Shown here: positions 11,901 to 23,834 of the stretch, piece by piece
How the letters are laid out: every line of letters starts with the position of its first letter
Position numbering within the stretch: position 1 is the stretch's first letter
Assembly (NCBI RefSeq): GCF_945859705.1
Contig: NC_079134.1
Span: 163,963,718-164,027,717 of the forward strand
Length of the DNA: 64,000 bases
Direction: 5' to 3'
Origin: Episyrphus balteatus
Taxonomy: Eukaryota; Arthropoda; Insecta; Diptera; Syrphidae
Notes under the pieces: model-generated
What the model was told of the DNA's origin: nothing
What the model saw: only the letters and a program-made list of their open reading frames with translations
Databases searched by the model: none
Translations under genes and position numbers: made by a program

Positions 11901-14854
11901 GGTCAGTTATAAGAAAAAAAAAAGATATATGGCACTTTGCACACCGGCTTTTATAATGTGGCGACAGAAAAATGCACTTTAAAAGTATTTTGTTTTTTTT
12001 TTTTTTTTTTTTTTAATTTAGTTTTAATTTTGTCGTGGAATATCAATTGATTGGGTGACCTATATATCGATGGTATTTAAGGTTTGTTTAAAAGGGTTTA
12101 GTTTGTGTGATCTTAAGGTTGGAATTCCATATTGTTGGAGGATGATTACTGAGACACATTGTGAGAAAATCAGGTTTTATGGTAAGAAAACTGTCAAATA
12201 TCCTCCATATAAGTTTTTTTTTTTTCTGAAACGAATGTGCCATTTTATCAGTACCTACATAATTAAAAAGAGATGTAATATCTATGTAACTGAAAATAGT
12301 TCGTGGTGAGAAAAATAATAATAATTGATGATGAATATTTCAGTAAGAAAAGTACAGATTGAAAAATTGAGATACTGGTTTCTAATATGATGAAGAGTTT
12401 AAAATCAAAAAACGTCAATTGGTGAAAATATGTATTAGGTATTATGGTAAATTTAAAAATTTAAGAAAAAACATTTTTTGTTAAATGTTTTACTCATTTT
12501 TAAAAAGCTTGGACATATTTTTTCAACATCTTCACTTAAAAACATTTAAATGACATTTATGATGCATTTAAAATGTTGTTGAAACTGGTACTTCGTGCTT
12601 TATGTTGTTCTAAAGTTTTTATTATTATTATGACCAAATAGAATTTATTAGTTAAATAAAAATTATTTTGCATTTCTATAATCAATTTAGAAAGATAGAA
12701 AATGCTTTCGATATTTTGACTTAGAAAATTTTTTTTAAAAAACTGTAAAGCTTTTGTAAGGATGGAATAATTATTTTATATACAAGAACTAAGGTATTTG
12801 TAATCTTTTTGCCTGCAAATTCAGTCTGAAATTTTTTCCTAATATTCTTTTCAAATAAACACCTTGTCTAAAGCAAGACTCAAGTTTTGAACCTGACCTG
12901 ACTTTACAGGTTTTTTTAAAATATATTGCCTAATTTCCATCATTTTATGCACTACGAGGTCTAGAATAATTAGTCTGTTTTCAAGTTTCTTCGAACTAAT
13001 GAGAATATAATTTTTTCTTTACCATGCTTTTCACAAGTTTAAATACCACCCAATCGAAATATATTGAAAGCTAAAGGGTCGTAATATGTGCGACACAAGG
13101 AATTAATCATTTAATTTTGTTGAAAAAAGATAAACATGGATGGAAAGAAATCATTTTTTTTTCAAGTTCGTTCGTTTTCATACAAATTTCTACAGTTAAA
13201 GTTTATTTTTTTGAGAGTAAGCTTCTGGGAAACACACATTCTGTTGTAAATATTTATACAAATTGAAAAATAAAAAATCGGAAAAACTCTTTGGACATTC
13301 CTGAAGAAAATCAGAATAATAGATCTATATGACCTTGATATAGAACGAACTACATTCTAACTGAGAAAATATCTCTTCCTTATTCCTTTTGAAGTTATGA
13401 TCAAATTTATTTGGAAAAAAATTATAAAGTTCTGAGGACTTAAACCTTTTTTCAAAATTAATGACATTTTCTGCTGGTATACTCAATGCTTAATACGCTG
13501 CTGCTAAATTCAGCGAAAACGTTGACAAAAAGATTTTTTTTTTCGTGTTTTAATCATATTCAAATATTGTTTAACCAATTCCACATTATAAAAAAAAAAC
13601 ACAACTGTGCGACTTTCCTCAGGAGAAAATTTATAAAGACGTAACAAAGTGCAATTTTTGCTTTGAAATCTAGATTCCAAAAAAAACTTAAAATTCCCAT
13701 ATTGTTTGGGGATGGGTTTTTCCTGCTCTTACTTTCTTCCAAGAATGTTTTGAGCTATTTTCAATGAATTTTTGGAAAAAAAAGCACGCTAGTGCTATAG
13801 AATGTTAAATTGGGTCTAGTGAAGAGTGTGAACTGTGCATTTATTTGTGGTAGCCAGGAGGATAAGTTTTGAAATTCATAACGGGCATAATTAGACAGGA
13901 CTTAAGTATGTTCGTCTTACAAAAGATGTGTCGAAAGAGGACAGGGTTTAGTAATTCCGAAGGTGAGTGTTATAGCTAGAATTCAATTAAAAGGCTAAAG
14001 TTTATCCAGCACAGATTAGAACATTTTTAAGCAAACATTTTCTTTTTTTTGTAAGTTAGCAATTAACTTTGTTTTTTAAAACACAATTCAGATGGCTCAA
14101 GAGCATATCTACTTTTCCGTTTTTGAGATTTTATTAAGGATGTTGAATGTCATTTGTTTCTTGATCTTTAGTTTGAAAATTTCTAATTTAGCAAGTTCTT
14201 CTTGTGGAATTTTATATTTTGAAAAATAGTTAGTTTTCGAAAGTAAAATATATTTTTAATTTAAAGTCTAAAAATTTAATTTTTCAAAAAAAAAAAAATG
14301 TATTCCTTTGTTTAAAACAATCAAACATGTTATGAACAATGCAAGTGGATTTATAATTTTTGAAATTGGCCTACTGGCACTTTTCCAATTAAATGTATAT
14401 GAGTATTCATTTTTGTTTGTTCAATACTCCGAGCACATGCTCATTTTTTAAAACTTTTTAATTTTTAAAACAAAATAAAAAGTTTTAGTGAACTTTGTTT
14501 TAAATGAAAAGTAAGTAGCAAGTGAATATTAGATAAAAACTCGATTTTAAGAAAAAAATATAAATGATATTCATATTTAGGTACTCGTTACAAAAATTAA
14601 AAACTGTAGAATTTTTACATTTTTAGGACATTGAATTTGAAGCAAAATTTTGAAATTTCAAAAATATGTACAAATATATATTTTTTTTTAGGGAAGTTCA
14701 ACTCAAACTATAGGACAAACATTTAAAAAAAATATCACTCAAAAACTTTAAAAAAAATGTCACTTTGTCCTTTTTTTTTGTTCAAAGTCTCATAAATTTA
14801 TCACTTAATAAATTTAAATTTAAACTTTATAAAAATCACACTTACGATTTTCAT
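8901..14854 (-). CDS. RR-1 cuticular protein, three coding exons
   Basis: Predicted secreted chitin-binding cuticle protein. Coding exons on the minus strand are 14854-14846 (MKI, donor GTAAGT), 10753-10629 (acceptor after a T-rich tract, donor GTAAGT) and 9165-8901. The join between exons 2 and 3 is AA|A (Lys45). The product is 132 aa. The signal peptide is about 1-19 (ending VVGA). The RR domain runs about 42-108: YQYKYETANGIKGEE at 42-56, YTSPEGNLISLTYTADDVNG at 80-99, then FVPSGDHLP at 100-108. The C-terminus is PTPPPIPPAIQKALDYLL plus a short tail. A tiny first coding exon that splits the signal peptide is typical of insect cuticle genes. The first intron is 4.1 kb and the second about 1.5 kb. 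AATAAA (minus) lies at 8838-8833. The tail resembles Drosophila 49A-cluster Cpr proteins, but no symbol is assigned. Confidence 0.92.
9660..10085. repeat. Three tandem units sharing a conserved tRNA-Lys-like core
   Basis: GACTCACGTTGGGCGCCA-like cores lie at 9783-9805, 9906-9928 and 10062-10085, inside intron 2 of the cuticle gene at 8901-14854. Flanking sequence (for example GAATCTTNTCAAAAGAAAT before the first two) is shared but more diverged, so these are decayed tandem units of about 120-155 bp. The plus strand matches the 3' end of tRNA-Lys(CUU) plus CCA at about 16 of 18 positions. The minus strand has the form of a tRNA-Lys1,2 primer-binding site, and also contains GTGAGT, a 5' splice-site consensus. 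Confidence 0.65.
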
Positions 14855-15014
14855 TTTAGAAATATATTTAATTCACTTTAGGAAATATCCTTTTTTTTTT
14901 TGCTGCTCAAGAGGAGCCTCTTCTTGGTACTATCGCACACTAATATTTTTTTCAAAACACACTTCTGCTTTATGCCTTTGGCTCCAAAGAAGCTGGGTGG
15001 AACAATGAGCTTTT

Positions 15015-15050
15015 AATGATACCAATTGCCGGGAGTCTCGACTATTTATA
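15015..15050 (-). promoter_or_regulatory. TATA box and initiator of the cuticle gene at 8901-14854
   Basis: TATAAATA is at 15050-15043 on the minus strand. GGTATCATT places an initiator A at 15017, 33 nt downstream. The 5' leader would be about 163 nt before the ATG at 14854. Confidence 0.75.
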
Positions 15051-15059
15051 TGCATCTCA

Positions 15060-17805
15060 ACGAAGATGCATTTTTAGCTTTGCCTACCTACTATGCTGCA
15101 CAGCAACGTCAGTATAGAGTGTTTATCACTGTAACGTTGTAAATCTCAAATAAATATCTATCTAACTATCTGTCAATGTATATGTCTAACAGAGTATTGT
15201 ATATAGTTAGATATAGACGATGCAGAGACTTGCATACAGCCATTTAACTTGTGCATACAGGTGACAATAGCAAATACTTTGTGTTGAGGTATACTGTTTG
15301 TTGGATGCTATTCAAATAAATGTAAAACCAATATCTACAAGTACCTACCTAGTTTATAGATAGGTTTTTTTTTCAGCTTTTTAAGGTAAATTTAATTTTG
15401 TGCAGCTTACCATTAACAAACGTTGTCATCGCCGTTTGGTCGGTCGGTATTGGTCTTCGGGATAACCTAAGTGTACCACCTCCTTCCCATCATTTGTATT
15501 ATCAAACAAGATTTATTTAGATACTTAGATACAATTTTTCAAGTCATCACAGGTTATGCTTATTGTGTGCGGTGGATCTTTTGTCACCAATTTCAATACA
15601 AGTGACGACAAAGACGAAGACAAACTCGACTTGACGATGACTAGGGCAATTGAATTGAATAAATTTCTTAATTATCTAACACCTTTTTTTGTGTATAAAT
15701 GTTGATGGCTTGGTGGGAGGGCTTAAAGGTCTTTGATTTATCTATAATTGTAGCAGCATTATACAAATGGATATGAAGTTCAAAACTTCTTGGTCATAAC
15801 AAAAATCCATGTATGGGACAAGTGATCTTTACATTGATTGCTGCTAGTTTTTTTTTATGTGGCTTGGTGGCATATTATAATAAGCAAAGAAGAAGATTGA
15901 TGGTTTAGTTGAGTGTTTTGGTGTGGTGATGTGGTGGACAGATCACAGCTCTTGGGACACATTGAATGGATCATAAGCTAAATGTCAAATTGATTTAGAT
16001 ATAAAAATAAATGGTATTCATGTGAATATAAGTTGCATTATTATAAAAAATAATTGTAAATAGTTGAGTTTGAGGGGAGATTGTATTCTTGGAAAGAGTT
16101 AGTTGGGTTTTGTAGCTGCTACTGTGCATACAGAAACTATTTTCACTCACTGAATTTTAACAGAATACATTTTAACAAAATATTGTTTATAAAGTTTTTT
16201 TCTTAAAAATATTGTTGCATTTTTTATTTATAAGCAAAGTACTTAATGAACGTTTAATCCAGCGGTGTATTTTAATTATCGCTTATTGTGCTAAATATTT
16301 TAAGTAAAATATTTTGTATAACGATTTTTCTTTTATTTCAAAATCCTGTTTAATTAATTAATACTCACATATCTTGAAATTAAATTTAAGCCTCAGGTTT
16401 ATAACCCAATTTTTGATGAGTTTATTTTGAGCTGAAATGATTCCTTTTGATGTTTAATTTCATCTTCTTAAATTTACCAGCCAATACTGACATAATTGAA
16501 TTTTAATGATTTTCCCCATTATTTTAAATCTATTTACTGGTAAAACTGAACAAATTAAAATATATTTTTATATTTTTTCCATTGATTGCATGAACTACAT
16601 AATAAGTTTTTTTTTTGTTTTTCTAAAAAAAAGAAACTAAGTAAAATTCATCCATTTTTAGTTTTGCAATTTTTATAAAAAAAAAAATTAAGCAAAATAT
16701 TAACCTGGATTAAAAAGTTATTAAAATTGCTTACAAAAGTTACTGTCTCAAAAACAGTTAATTAAATTACTTTTGTTATTGCAATTAGGTAACGGTTTAT
16801 AGAAATTCATCTTTAGAAAGGTTTAATTCATAAAATAATTTTCCAATATGAAAATGGCCCACCCTAATGACAAAATTAGTTCGTCAACATGACATTTATT
16901 TGAAAATGATCTTTGTGACTAGCTAGAAAACTTCCTGTTTCTTCAGTGTTTAGTTTTATAAATATTTGAAAAAAAAACATTTTTAAGGTTACGCATACAC
17001 CCGAGTGTACCATTCAAAAAATATTTTTAAAAATCACACATTTGGGAGTATTTTTGTTTTGGTTCATTTAGACAGGTTAATAGTATTCATGAAAAATATT
17101 TTTGGGAATGTTTTTTTAGTCATTTCTCTACTCCACTGAGAAAAATATGACCACCTAAAAACTAACACATTGCCTTATTGTTTTATTGTCTGTATGTTTT
17201 GTAAGAGGAAATTTTATTAAAATCAACGACCTTACAAGTGCAGATTTTAAAACAATATGGAAAACCCGATTGTTTTAATAAGGTTTCCTTCTTGGATGAA
17301 AATCATAAAGAAATGTTATTGTTTTTGTTCTATTTTTTGTGGCCTATTTTTCTCTGTTTACCGTGCGTTAAATCTGGTTGTGCTGACTTTTTGGAGAGCT
17401 GTTTATGATAAGAACCCAATGAGCATCCAAAGTTTCTGGACTCGAGTACCGAACGCAGCATTGTCAAAAATGACAAAACATGTCGAATTTTTTAATCTCT
17501 GAGGATTTTGGCTCTTAATTGCTAGTACCAAAAAATAGGAATTTTACTTTATTGAGAGTGCGCTAGATGCTATCATTTTAATCAAAAATGTCCAAAAGTG
17601 CATTTCATCTAAGAACCCGGCACTGTTCACGTTATGAAAAAAATTCTATTCTATTAGTAAATAATATAATTCATAATGATTGATACATGAATATAATAAA
17701 GATTTTTGTTTACTTAAAAACTCTGTTCAATCGGTTTTGAAAAAAAGATTTCAAAAATTCAAAATGTTACTGTTTGAAAACTTAATAGGCTATTGATTAT
17801 GTCGA
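15060..17805. other. Upstream and intergenic DNA without a gene
   Basis: No supported ORF. A moderately GC-richer segment (15420-15660) may be regulatory DNA upstream of the cuticle gene, but no defined site could be shown. Confidence 0.45.
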
Positions 17806-17807
17806 AC

Positions 17808-18104
17808 AGAAAGGAACTAAGACGTTTACGGGTTTTTATTGCAGGAATCGTTCAATGGGTTATAAGAGAATATAAAAAGTTATTTTAATAGAAAATTTAA
17901 TTTTCTACAAAAAGTTTTAAATGCAATATATCAAAATTTTGCTTGGTTTACGAGATATATTGAAAAAAACCAAAAAAGGGGCTTTTGCACCCCTATCTTC
18001 AATTTCCACCCCCTCATTTGATAGCACTCCGCGGTTTTATCTTCTCTTAAAATCCATTGAACGATTCCTGCAATAAAAACCCGTGAACGTCTTAGTTCCT
18101 TTTG
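17808..18104. mobile_element. Foldback MITE-like element
   Basis: Inverted arms lie at about 17810-17868 and 18048-18101. Each contains AAGGAACTAAGACGTT, CGGGTTTTTATTGCAGGAAT and CGTTCAATGG. The arms match almost perfectly over about 55 nt around a loop of about 180 nt. No coding capacity was recognised. Confidence 0.65.
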
Positions 18105-18349
18105 ACCATGATTTTTTCGACTTCCGAAATACTTCTTCATGAAATTTTTTTGTCATTTTTTGCTTCAGTTGACAGCTTTTAATGCAATTTGAAAATGAAA
18201 ATGAATTTGTGCTTCGATATGTGACTAATAAGCAAGAATAGAATCAATTAAGAAGCTAGCTTGATCCGAACGGCTAGCAAAGATGCACTTTTTCATGAAA
18301 ATTATATTCTTGAAGGCTTTATCAATTCTTCGCAAGAAGCAGAAGTCTT

Positions 18350-18420
18350 CAAAAAAATGGATACAAACTCAGACCTCTGGCCTCATAGTTTATCGTACTT
18401 ACCACGGTGTACTACATGGA
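18350..18420 (-). repeat. Degenerate tRNA-like sequence
   Basis: The minus strand reads CACCGTGGTAAGTACGATAA, with a GAGGCCAGAGGTC segment shared with the element at 28965-29090. It looks like a decayed tRNA-derived element, not a functional tRNA. Confidence 0.35.
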
Positions 18421-18562
18421 AATTAAATGGATAAAAAAAAAAACACACAAATTTGATATGTTGTTTGTTTTTTAGTTTGTATTTTTATTTTTTAACTTTT
18501 TTTTCTCGGAAACTCATCAGATATACAAACAAATTAAAACAAATTCTTCCAATAATTTTGAT

Positions 18563-18778
18563 CTAACCAGCCAAAAAACCTTTACCACTTCTTTCACTTG
18601 ATCCACCAAGTCCAATACCGGATTCACTGCCAACTCCGGGTCTGCCTTCTCCATCTCCAATACTAGGTTGACGATCATCTTCCAATTTTCTTACTACTTG
18701 AGCCTTTACCTCTTTAGCATCAACTTGGTAAAATACCAAGACTAGAACTAATAATGTAAAAGTTAGAAAGAAACGCAT
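18563..18778 (-). CDS. Small secreted Gly/Ser-rich peptide, unknown function
   Basis: Single-exon ORF of 71 aa. Residues 1-21 are a strong signal peptide (MRFFLTFTLLVLVLVFYQVD, then A). A charged stretch follows (KEVKAQVVRKLEDDRQ), then a Gly/Ser/Glu-rich tail (about 40-66) ending GKGFLAG. The start is chosen at 18778 and not at the in-frame ATG at 18841, because the latter lies upstream of the predicted transcription start (A at 18825). AATAAA (minus) lies at 18489-18484. The peptide has no cysteines, RR domain or recognised antimicrobial family motif. It could be a secreted cuticle-associated, immune or seminal peptide; the sequence does not decide. Promoter, signal peptide and polyA signal together make a real gene likely. 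Confidence 0.75.
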   Translation of the reverse strand: MRFFLTFTLLVLVLVFYQVDAKEVKAQVVRKLEDDRQPSIGDGEGRPGVGSESGIGLGGSSERSGKGFLAG

Positions 18779-18822
18779 TTTGTTTGTTTCAAAGAAGTTA
18801 ACTTGAAATACAAAAGTTGTAT

Positions 18823-18854
18823 ACTGATTCTGAGAAAGCATTCCTTTTTATATA
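18823..18854 (-). promoter_or_regulatory. TATA box and TCAGT initiator of the gene at 18563-18778
   Basis: TATATAAA lies at 18854-18847 and ATCAGTAT has its initiator A at 18825, about 29 nt downstream. This is a near-ideal insect core promoter and decides the start codon. Confidence 0.75.
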
Positions 18855-19138
18855 AATACAAACCACACGGAATCAAAATCTTATTTTAAAAAATTATCAT
18901 ACTAACGATCACCAAGTTATTTCAATCTTTGGGTTATTTTTATCCTAAATATGAAGATTGAGTTTCTTCATTAGACATCGCCCCAGTTTACAAGACATGA
19001 TCTTAATGGATTTTGATGAGATTTTTAAAAATAACAATTTCAGTGGCGTATTTAATGTAGAGGTAAGACAAAAGCGATTAATACCCGTATAATGAATATG
19101 ATACATCTAGACATTTTTTGGTCAATTATGTCTCTAAA

Positions 19139-20162
19139 TGTTTGCTTTTAAAGTTTTGTGTCGCTTTTGTCACGTTTTAGGGTTTTGTCGGAACTGTGCT
19201 TTTTTTTTATTTTGTCGGTCTTGTTGCCCTTTATGTTTTTATCGCTTTGACCTAGCGTCTCTTTATCGCTCTTTTCACTTTTGTCGCTTTTTTAGCTTTT
19301 GTCGGTTTTATCGCTTTTTGGCCTTCTAGTCACTTTTATCGCTAATTTCATTCTTGGTTTCGTCACTTTTGTCGCTCATTTCTTTTTGTCGCAGTTTTGG
19401 CGTTCTAGTCACATTTATCAAAATTTCATAATAGGAACTTATGTTAAGTAGAACTAGTGCCTCACATTCGTCGCTTTTGATTTTTTGTCGCTTTTGTTAT
19501 TTCTATCGTTTATGTCACTCTTGTCGCTTTTTTCTGCTGTTGTTGGTTTTGTCACTTTAATCGTTGTTGGTTTTGTCGCTTTAATCGTTTTTTGTCGATT
19601 TTATCGCTTGTGTGGCTTTTGCCGCTTCTGTTGCTTTTATCTGTCGCTTTTCACGCTCTTGTCAATTTTTTCACTTTTGTCGCTTCTGTATTACTTGTTT
19701 CTTGTAGGCTTGGTTATCTTGTCGCTTTTGTCAAAATTTTTCTATAGGCACTTATGCAAAATAGCTTCAATGCCACACGTTTGTTTCACTTTCTTGTTTT
19801 TGTCGCTTTTTTATCATTCTTGTCATTTTTGTCGCTAGTGTAATTTTTGCCACCTATGTCACTCTTGTCGCTCTTGTTGATCTTCTCACTGTTGACTATT
19901 TTGTCGCTTTTATAGCTTTGACGATTTTATCGCTGTTGTCGTATTTATTCCTTTGTCGCTTTTTTTAAATTTTGAACTTTTTGACGCTCTTGACGCTACT
20001 ATCGTTTTTGTTTTTCGCTTTTGTCGCTTTTGACCCTTTTTTCATTCTTGTCTCTTCTTTCACTATGTTCGGTTTTGTCAATTTTTTCCCTTCTATCTTT
20101 TTTGTCGCTTTTGTCTCATTTGTCTCTGGTCGATCTGCCGCTTTTGTCAACATTTTTTTATA
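19139..20162. repeat. Degenerate 9-bp GTCGCTTTT array with higher-order units
   Basis: Irregular repeats of TTTTGTCGC dominate about 1 kb. Three copies of a different block interrupt or end them, near 19405, 19728 and 20142, giving units of about 320 and 410 bp. In these blocks GTCAAAATTT is followed by a TATAGG-like and an ACTTATG-like segment. On the minus strand the 9-mer reads Ala-Thr-Lys, which explains the Lys/Ala/Thr-rich open frames; these are not treated as genes. Confidence 0.7.
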
Positions 20163-20339
20163 GCAACCTATGCAAAATAGTTAATACCAACTACCATATT
20201 AAAATGGACATTCCCCTTTGATATTAAATGTAATACATTTTTTCCTCAAAAAATGATGTCTTCTCTCCAAAAAGTAGCAAACAATGAAATAACTATTAAA
20301 AATCTATAAAAAGACATCTAAAAACACACTAATTGTGCC

Positions 20340-21520
20340 GTTTGGGCGCGATGCATATTAACGTTGAATATCTACCACATAACGTCAAAACCATCTAGAG
20401 AATTTAGTTTTATCGCTAATGTTATGGTCAACAGCATCATACTAACCTCATTCACTTGCACATCAACTTGCTTAGCAATGCTGCACACAATTGTTCACAT
20501 ATTATTATATTTACCTACTTGCACCAGAGCATCGAGTCAACGTTGACTCTGTTGTCGAAGCAACCACTAGTGACTCTATAAAACGACTAACACAGAAATT
20601 ACGTAAAGCCTGCGGAGAAGAGCATCCATTGCGCTAACATGAAATAAAGAAAAAAAATCTTCAAGCCTGGCTAGCTTATAGTTGCACTTGTGTTAGGCCA
20701 ACAAGAGTACCTACTGACTGTGTCTCTAATGTCAAAGCGAAATGTCGTAAAATACCAAAAGCCTCTTAGTGAGATGAGACTCCCAAAGAGGAGGTTTTTG
20801 TGTATATACTCAACTCACTCAACAAAGGTGTGCCGGACAAAAACCGTCCGTCGGCCGACCGACACGACTATTTCTATACACACAGCACAAACGTCAACAA
20901 TGAAGACGCGGCGAGACGAATGAAAATTTTGTAGTGGGTGCTGCTTACTGTCGGTGGACAAATTATCACACTTCGTTAACTTCATTACGTATCATCTAGT
21001 GGTGCGGCGGCAAAGCGGCGGCATCTCTCTTGAACAATTGCGGAAGCCATTGTTTTGCTGCACAACACTGCAACTTGTCGACAAGAATAAGAAATAACTC
21101 ATTTTGATGGAACCCATCAACCATAGACTAACCATCATCATGGTCAAGGTGGTCTCAATGAGAGTTGATTGCGGCTATAGGCTCCAACTCAATTCTGCTA
21201 CCGATTACTGAGTGCGACGAGGTATAGTGATGGGCCAGTCAAAACAAATAAATCGATATATTGCAGCAGTAAGTTGCGTGACTTAATCGACTGGAAAACT
21301 AGTTCAAGAGACATATTATGCCTCTGCCAAAGTGGGTTTCGAAGAGACACGTGGTTCACAAGCTGTTTGTTGCAAGCTTGATTTGTTGTTAGACTCTCTG
21401 TGGTTGGTGGTATAATTAAGCTGACGTCGTTGATGGCGTTGTAAAAAATGACAGTCTTCGCATAGCTAAGCTATACTGGGAATTTCTTCCCGCTTCCAAT
21501 AAATCACTTATGGGTAACAT
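20340..21520. other. GC-richer unassigned stretch
   Basis: Base composition is clearly less AT-rich than its surroundings. A CTATAAAACG lies near 20577 and a CGTCGGCCGACCG palindrome near 20850. No convincing ORF or RNA gene was found. It could be regulatory DNA or an old element. Confidence 0.35.
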
Positions 21521-21977
21521 CTAGTTGAGACACAGTCTCTTTTTATATGCGACGTGATCTTGTGAATTATAAAAGTTAATTGGTCATTAACATAAAATTG
21601 ATGTGCTATAGCAAGATTAAGTTTGATCTACAAGATGTGAATAGATTAATATAAATTTATAGTGCCAAGTTAAATATATAATTTAATTGCGACTAAGTAA
21701 GCTGAGTGGAGAAATACCTAGTTTTAAGTATTTAAGTTGCCCAGAAGTTGCAATGCGAGATGAGTAGGCAAAACTTGCTAGTTAATGTGTTTTTTTTTTT
21801 TTTGCTGAAAAAGAGTCGCATTATTCGGTTAATTTGAGTTATGGACAGTTTAGTAATAGTTTCTCCATAATTACAAAATGTAGATTTATGGCTTTAAGGA
21901 GTCTTCAGTGGTATTTTGAGTTAATATTTAAATAATGAGTCAAGTTTTTTAAGAGTATATTTTAAAGTTAATAGTGG

Positions 21978-23480
21978 GCGCACTGTTGTCCAAAATGACT
22001 TATCTCGTTGCAAAAATCATAACTTTTGAACGGATTGAGGTAGCGGTACAGTTTTTTTTTTAATTTGAAGGAAATTTCCAGGGCTGTTACACCAATTTCA
22101 AGAAAATTGTTTTACAGGGTGTTTAGGAATCATCGGCCGAAAACCGATTTAAAAAAAAAAAAAAATATTAAAATTAAAATTGGTATGCCATTTTGTAGAA
22201 ATCACTAATTCACATCTAAAAAAAGTTCAGATTACACTTTTCCATGATATTACGATTATAGAGAATACCAAAAAAGTTGGTCCCGGAAGTCCGTCTGTCT
22301 GTCTGTATAAGGATCTACAGCCTAAACGGATGGACCGATTGACTTCAAATTTGGTATGTAGCATTTTTTGGAGACCTTCCAGAGGGGTTTTTGGAATTAA
22401 TTTTTTTGGGCCAAAAATAACGGTACTTGTCATACACCAATTTCAGTAAAGCTGTAATTGCTCAAAAACGGCTCCAACGATTTTGTTTAAAAAATTCAAA
22501 TGTAAGTTTGAAAACAAGGTCTATCTTCTAATGAAAAAATTTTTTTTGGAAAATCATTATTAACGGTACCTGCCATAGAACGGTTTTTTTTAAATCCGAT
22601 ATTCTCCGAAACGGCTTATTCGATTTCAACGAAACTTTTTTTGAAGAAGCACTTATATAACTCAAATATAGGCCGAGAATAAAATTTCAAAAAAAATAAT
22701 TTTTGGATTTTTAAAAAAAATTTGAAATTTTTTTTTGAAAAATAAATTTTTCGAAAACGGGACATTGTTTTTTTTTGAAATTTTGTTTTTAGATGTGGAT
22801 TAGTGATTTATACAAAATGGCATACCAATTTTAATTTAAACATTTTTTTTAAAGAAAATCTGTTCCTTCTGCCTTCATTTTTTTTCAAAGTACAAAATCT
22901 AGGCAGTGCGCAAGCATGCGCAGCTAAATATTTTTATTTTGGATCAACAATTGATTGGTACACATACCCTATTCGGCTTAATGCATGGAACCGAATGGAT
23001 TTTTTACGGTACCTGCCATAAAACCGTTTTTTTTTTTCAAATCCGATATTCTCCAAAACGGCTTATTCGATTTCAACGAAACTTTTTGTGAAGAAGCACT
23101 TATATAACTCAAATATAAGCCAAAAATAAAATTTAAAAAAAAATAAATTTAGGATTTTTAAAAAAATTTTGAAATTTTTTTTTGAAAAATAAAATTTTCG
23201 AAAACGGGACATTGTATTTTTTTGAAATTTTGTTTTTAAATGTGGATTAGTGATTTCTACAAAATGGCATCCCAATTTTAATTTAAACTTTTTTTTTAAA
23301 GAAAATCTGTTTTTGGCCGATGATTCCAAAACACCCTGTGAAATAATTTTATTGAAATTCATTGGTATAACAGCCCTAGAAATGTCCTTCAAATAAAAAA
23401 AAAATTGTACCGCTAACTCAATCCGTTCAAAAGTTATGATTTTTGCAACGAGATAAGTCATTTTGGACAACCGTGGGGCG
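21978..23480. mobile_element. Foldback element with about 240-bp inverted arms
   Basis: The left arm (21985-22220) and right arm (23240-23475) are inverse copies containing TTGTCCAAAATGACTTATCT, ACAGGGTGTTT and GGAATCATCGGCC. Inside, about 290 bp are directly duplicated (22564-22855 and 23010-23308; both contain CGATATTCTCC and GAAAACGGGACATTGT). A third copy of a TGTGGATTAGTGATT block lies at 22795. A TCCGTCTGTCTGTCTGTAT motif near 22290 is common in insect repeats. No transposase was recognised. A related fragment lies near 63650. Confidence 0.75.
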
Positions 23481-23834
23481 TTTGAATTGTCAGACTTAAG
23501 TGACAATTTATTGCCACACACAATTAAATATCAAAAACACGCAAATTTTAGTTGTAAAAGTCCTCCGTACCCCCGTCCTCCAAACCATCGCCGAACCACG
23601 TATGTGAAAGACAAATTTATGTAGAAATTATGAAATAGAACGATGTAAAAAAAAATATTAGAAACGGTGATTCGGCGTTGGTTTGGATGATCACAAATAA
23701 TTTAATAAGAACGTGCGATGGTTCTTTGGATTTAGTACATTGAGAGCGTTTGGTAATGGATTTGATGGTGGATTCGTTGAGTACAAATAATAAAAAAAAA
23801 ACACCGAATAACAGCCACACTTTGTTTAAAAATT

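Noticed and set aside
11547..12309. Three plus-strand frames of 62-84 residues inside intron 1 of the cuticle gene
   Set aside because: Short, no motif, and crossed by T-runs; consistent with chance frames.
18779..18841. Upstream in-frame ATG for the 71-aa peptide
   Set aside because: It lies before the predicted transcription start and would place hydrophilic residues ahead of the signal peptide.
19138..20221. Several Phe/Leu-rich (plus) and Lys/Ala-rich (minus) open frames
   Set aside because: They are translations of the degenerate GTCGCTTTT array, with no conserved domain or promoter.
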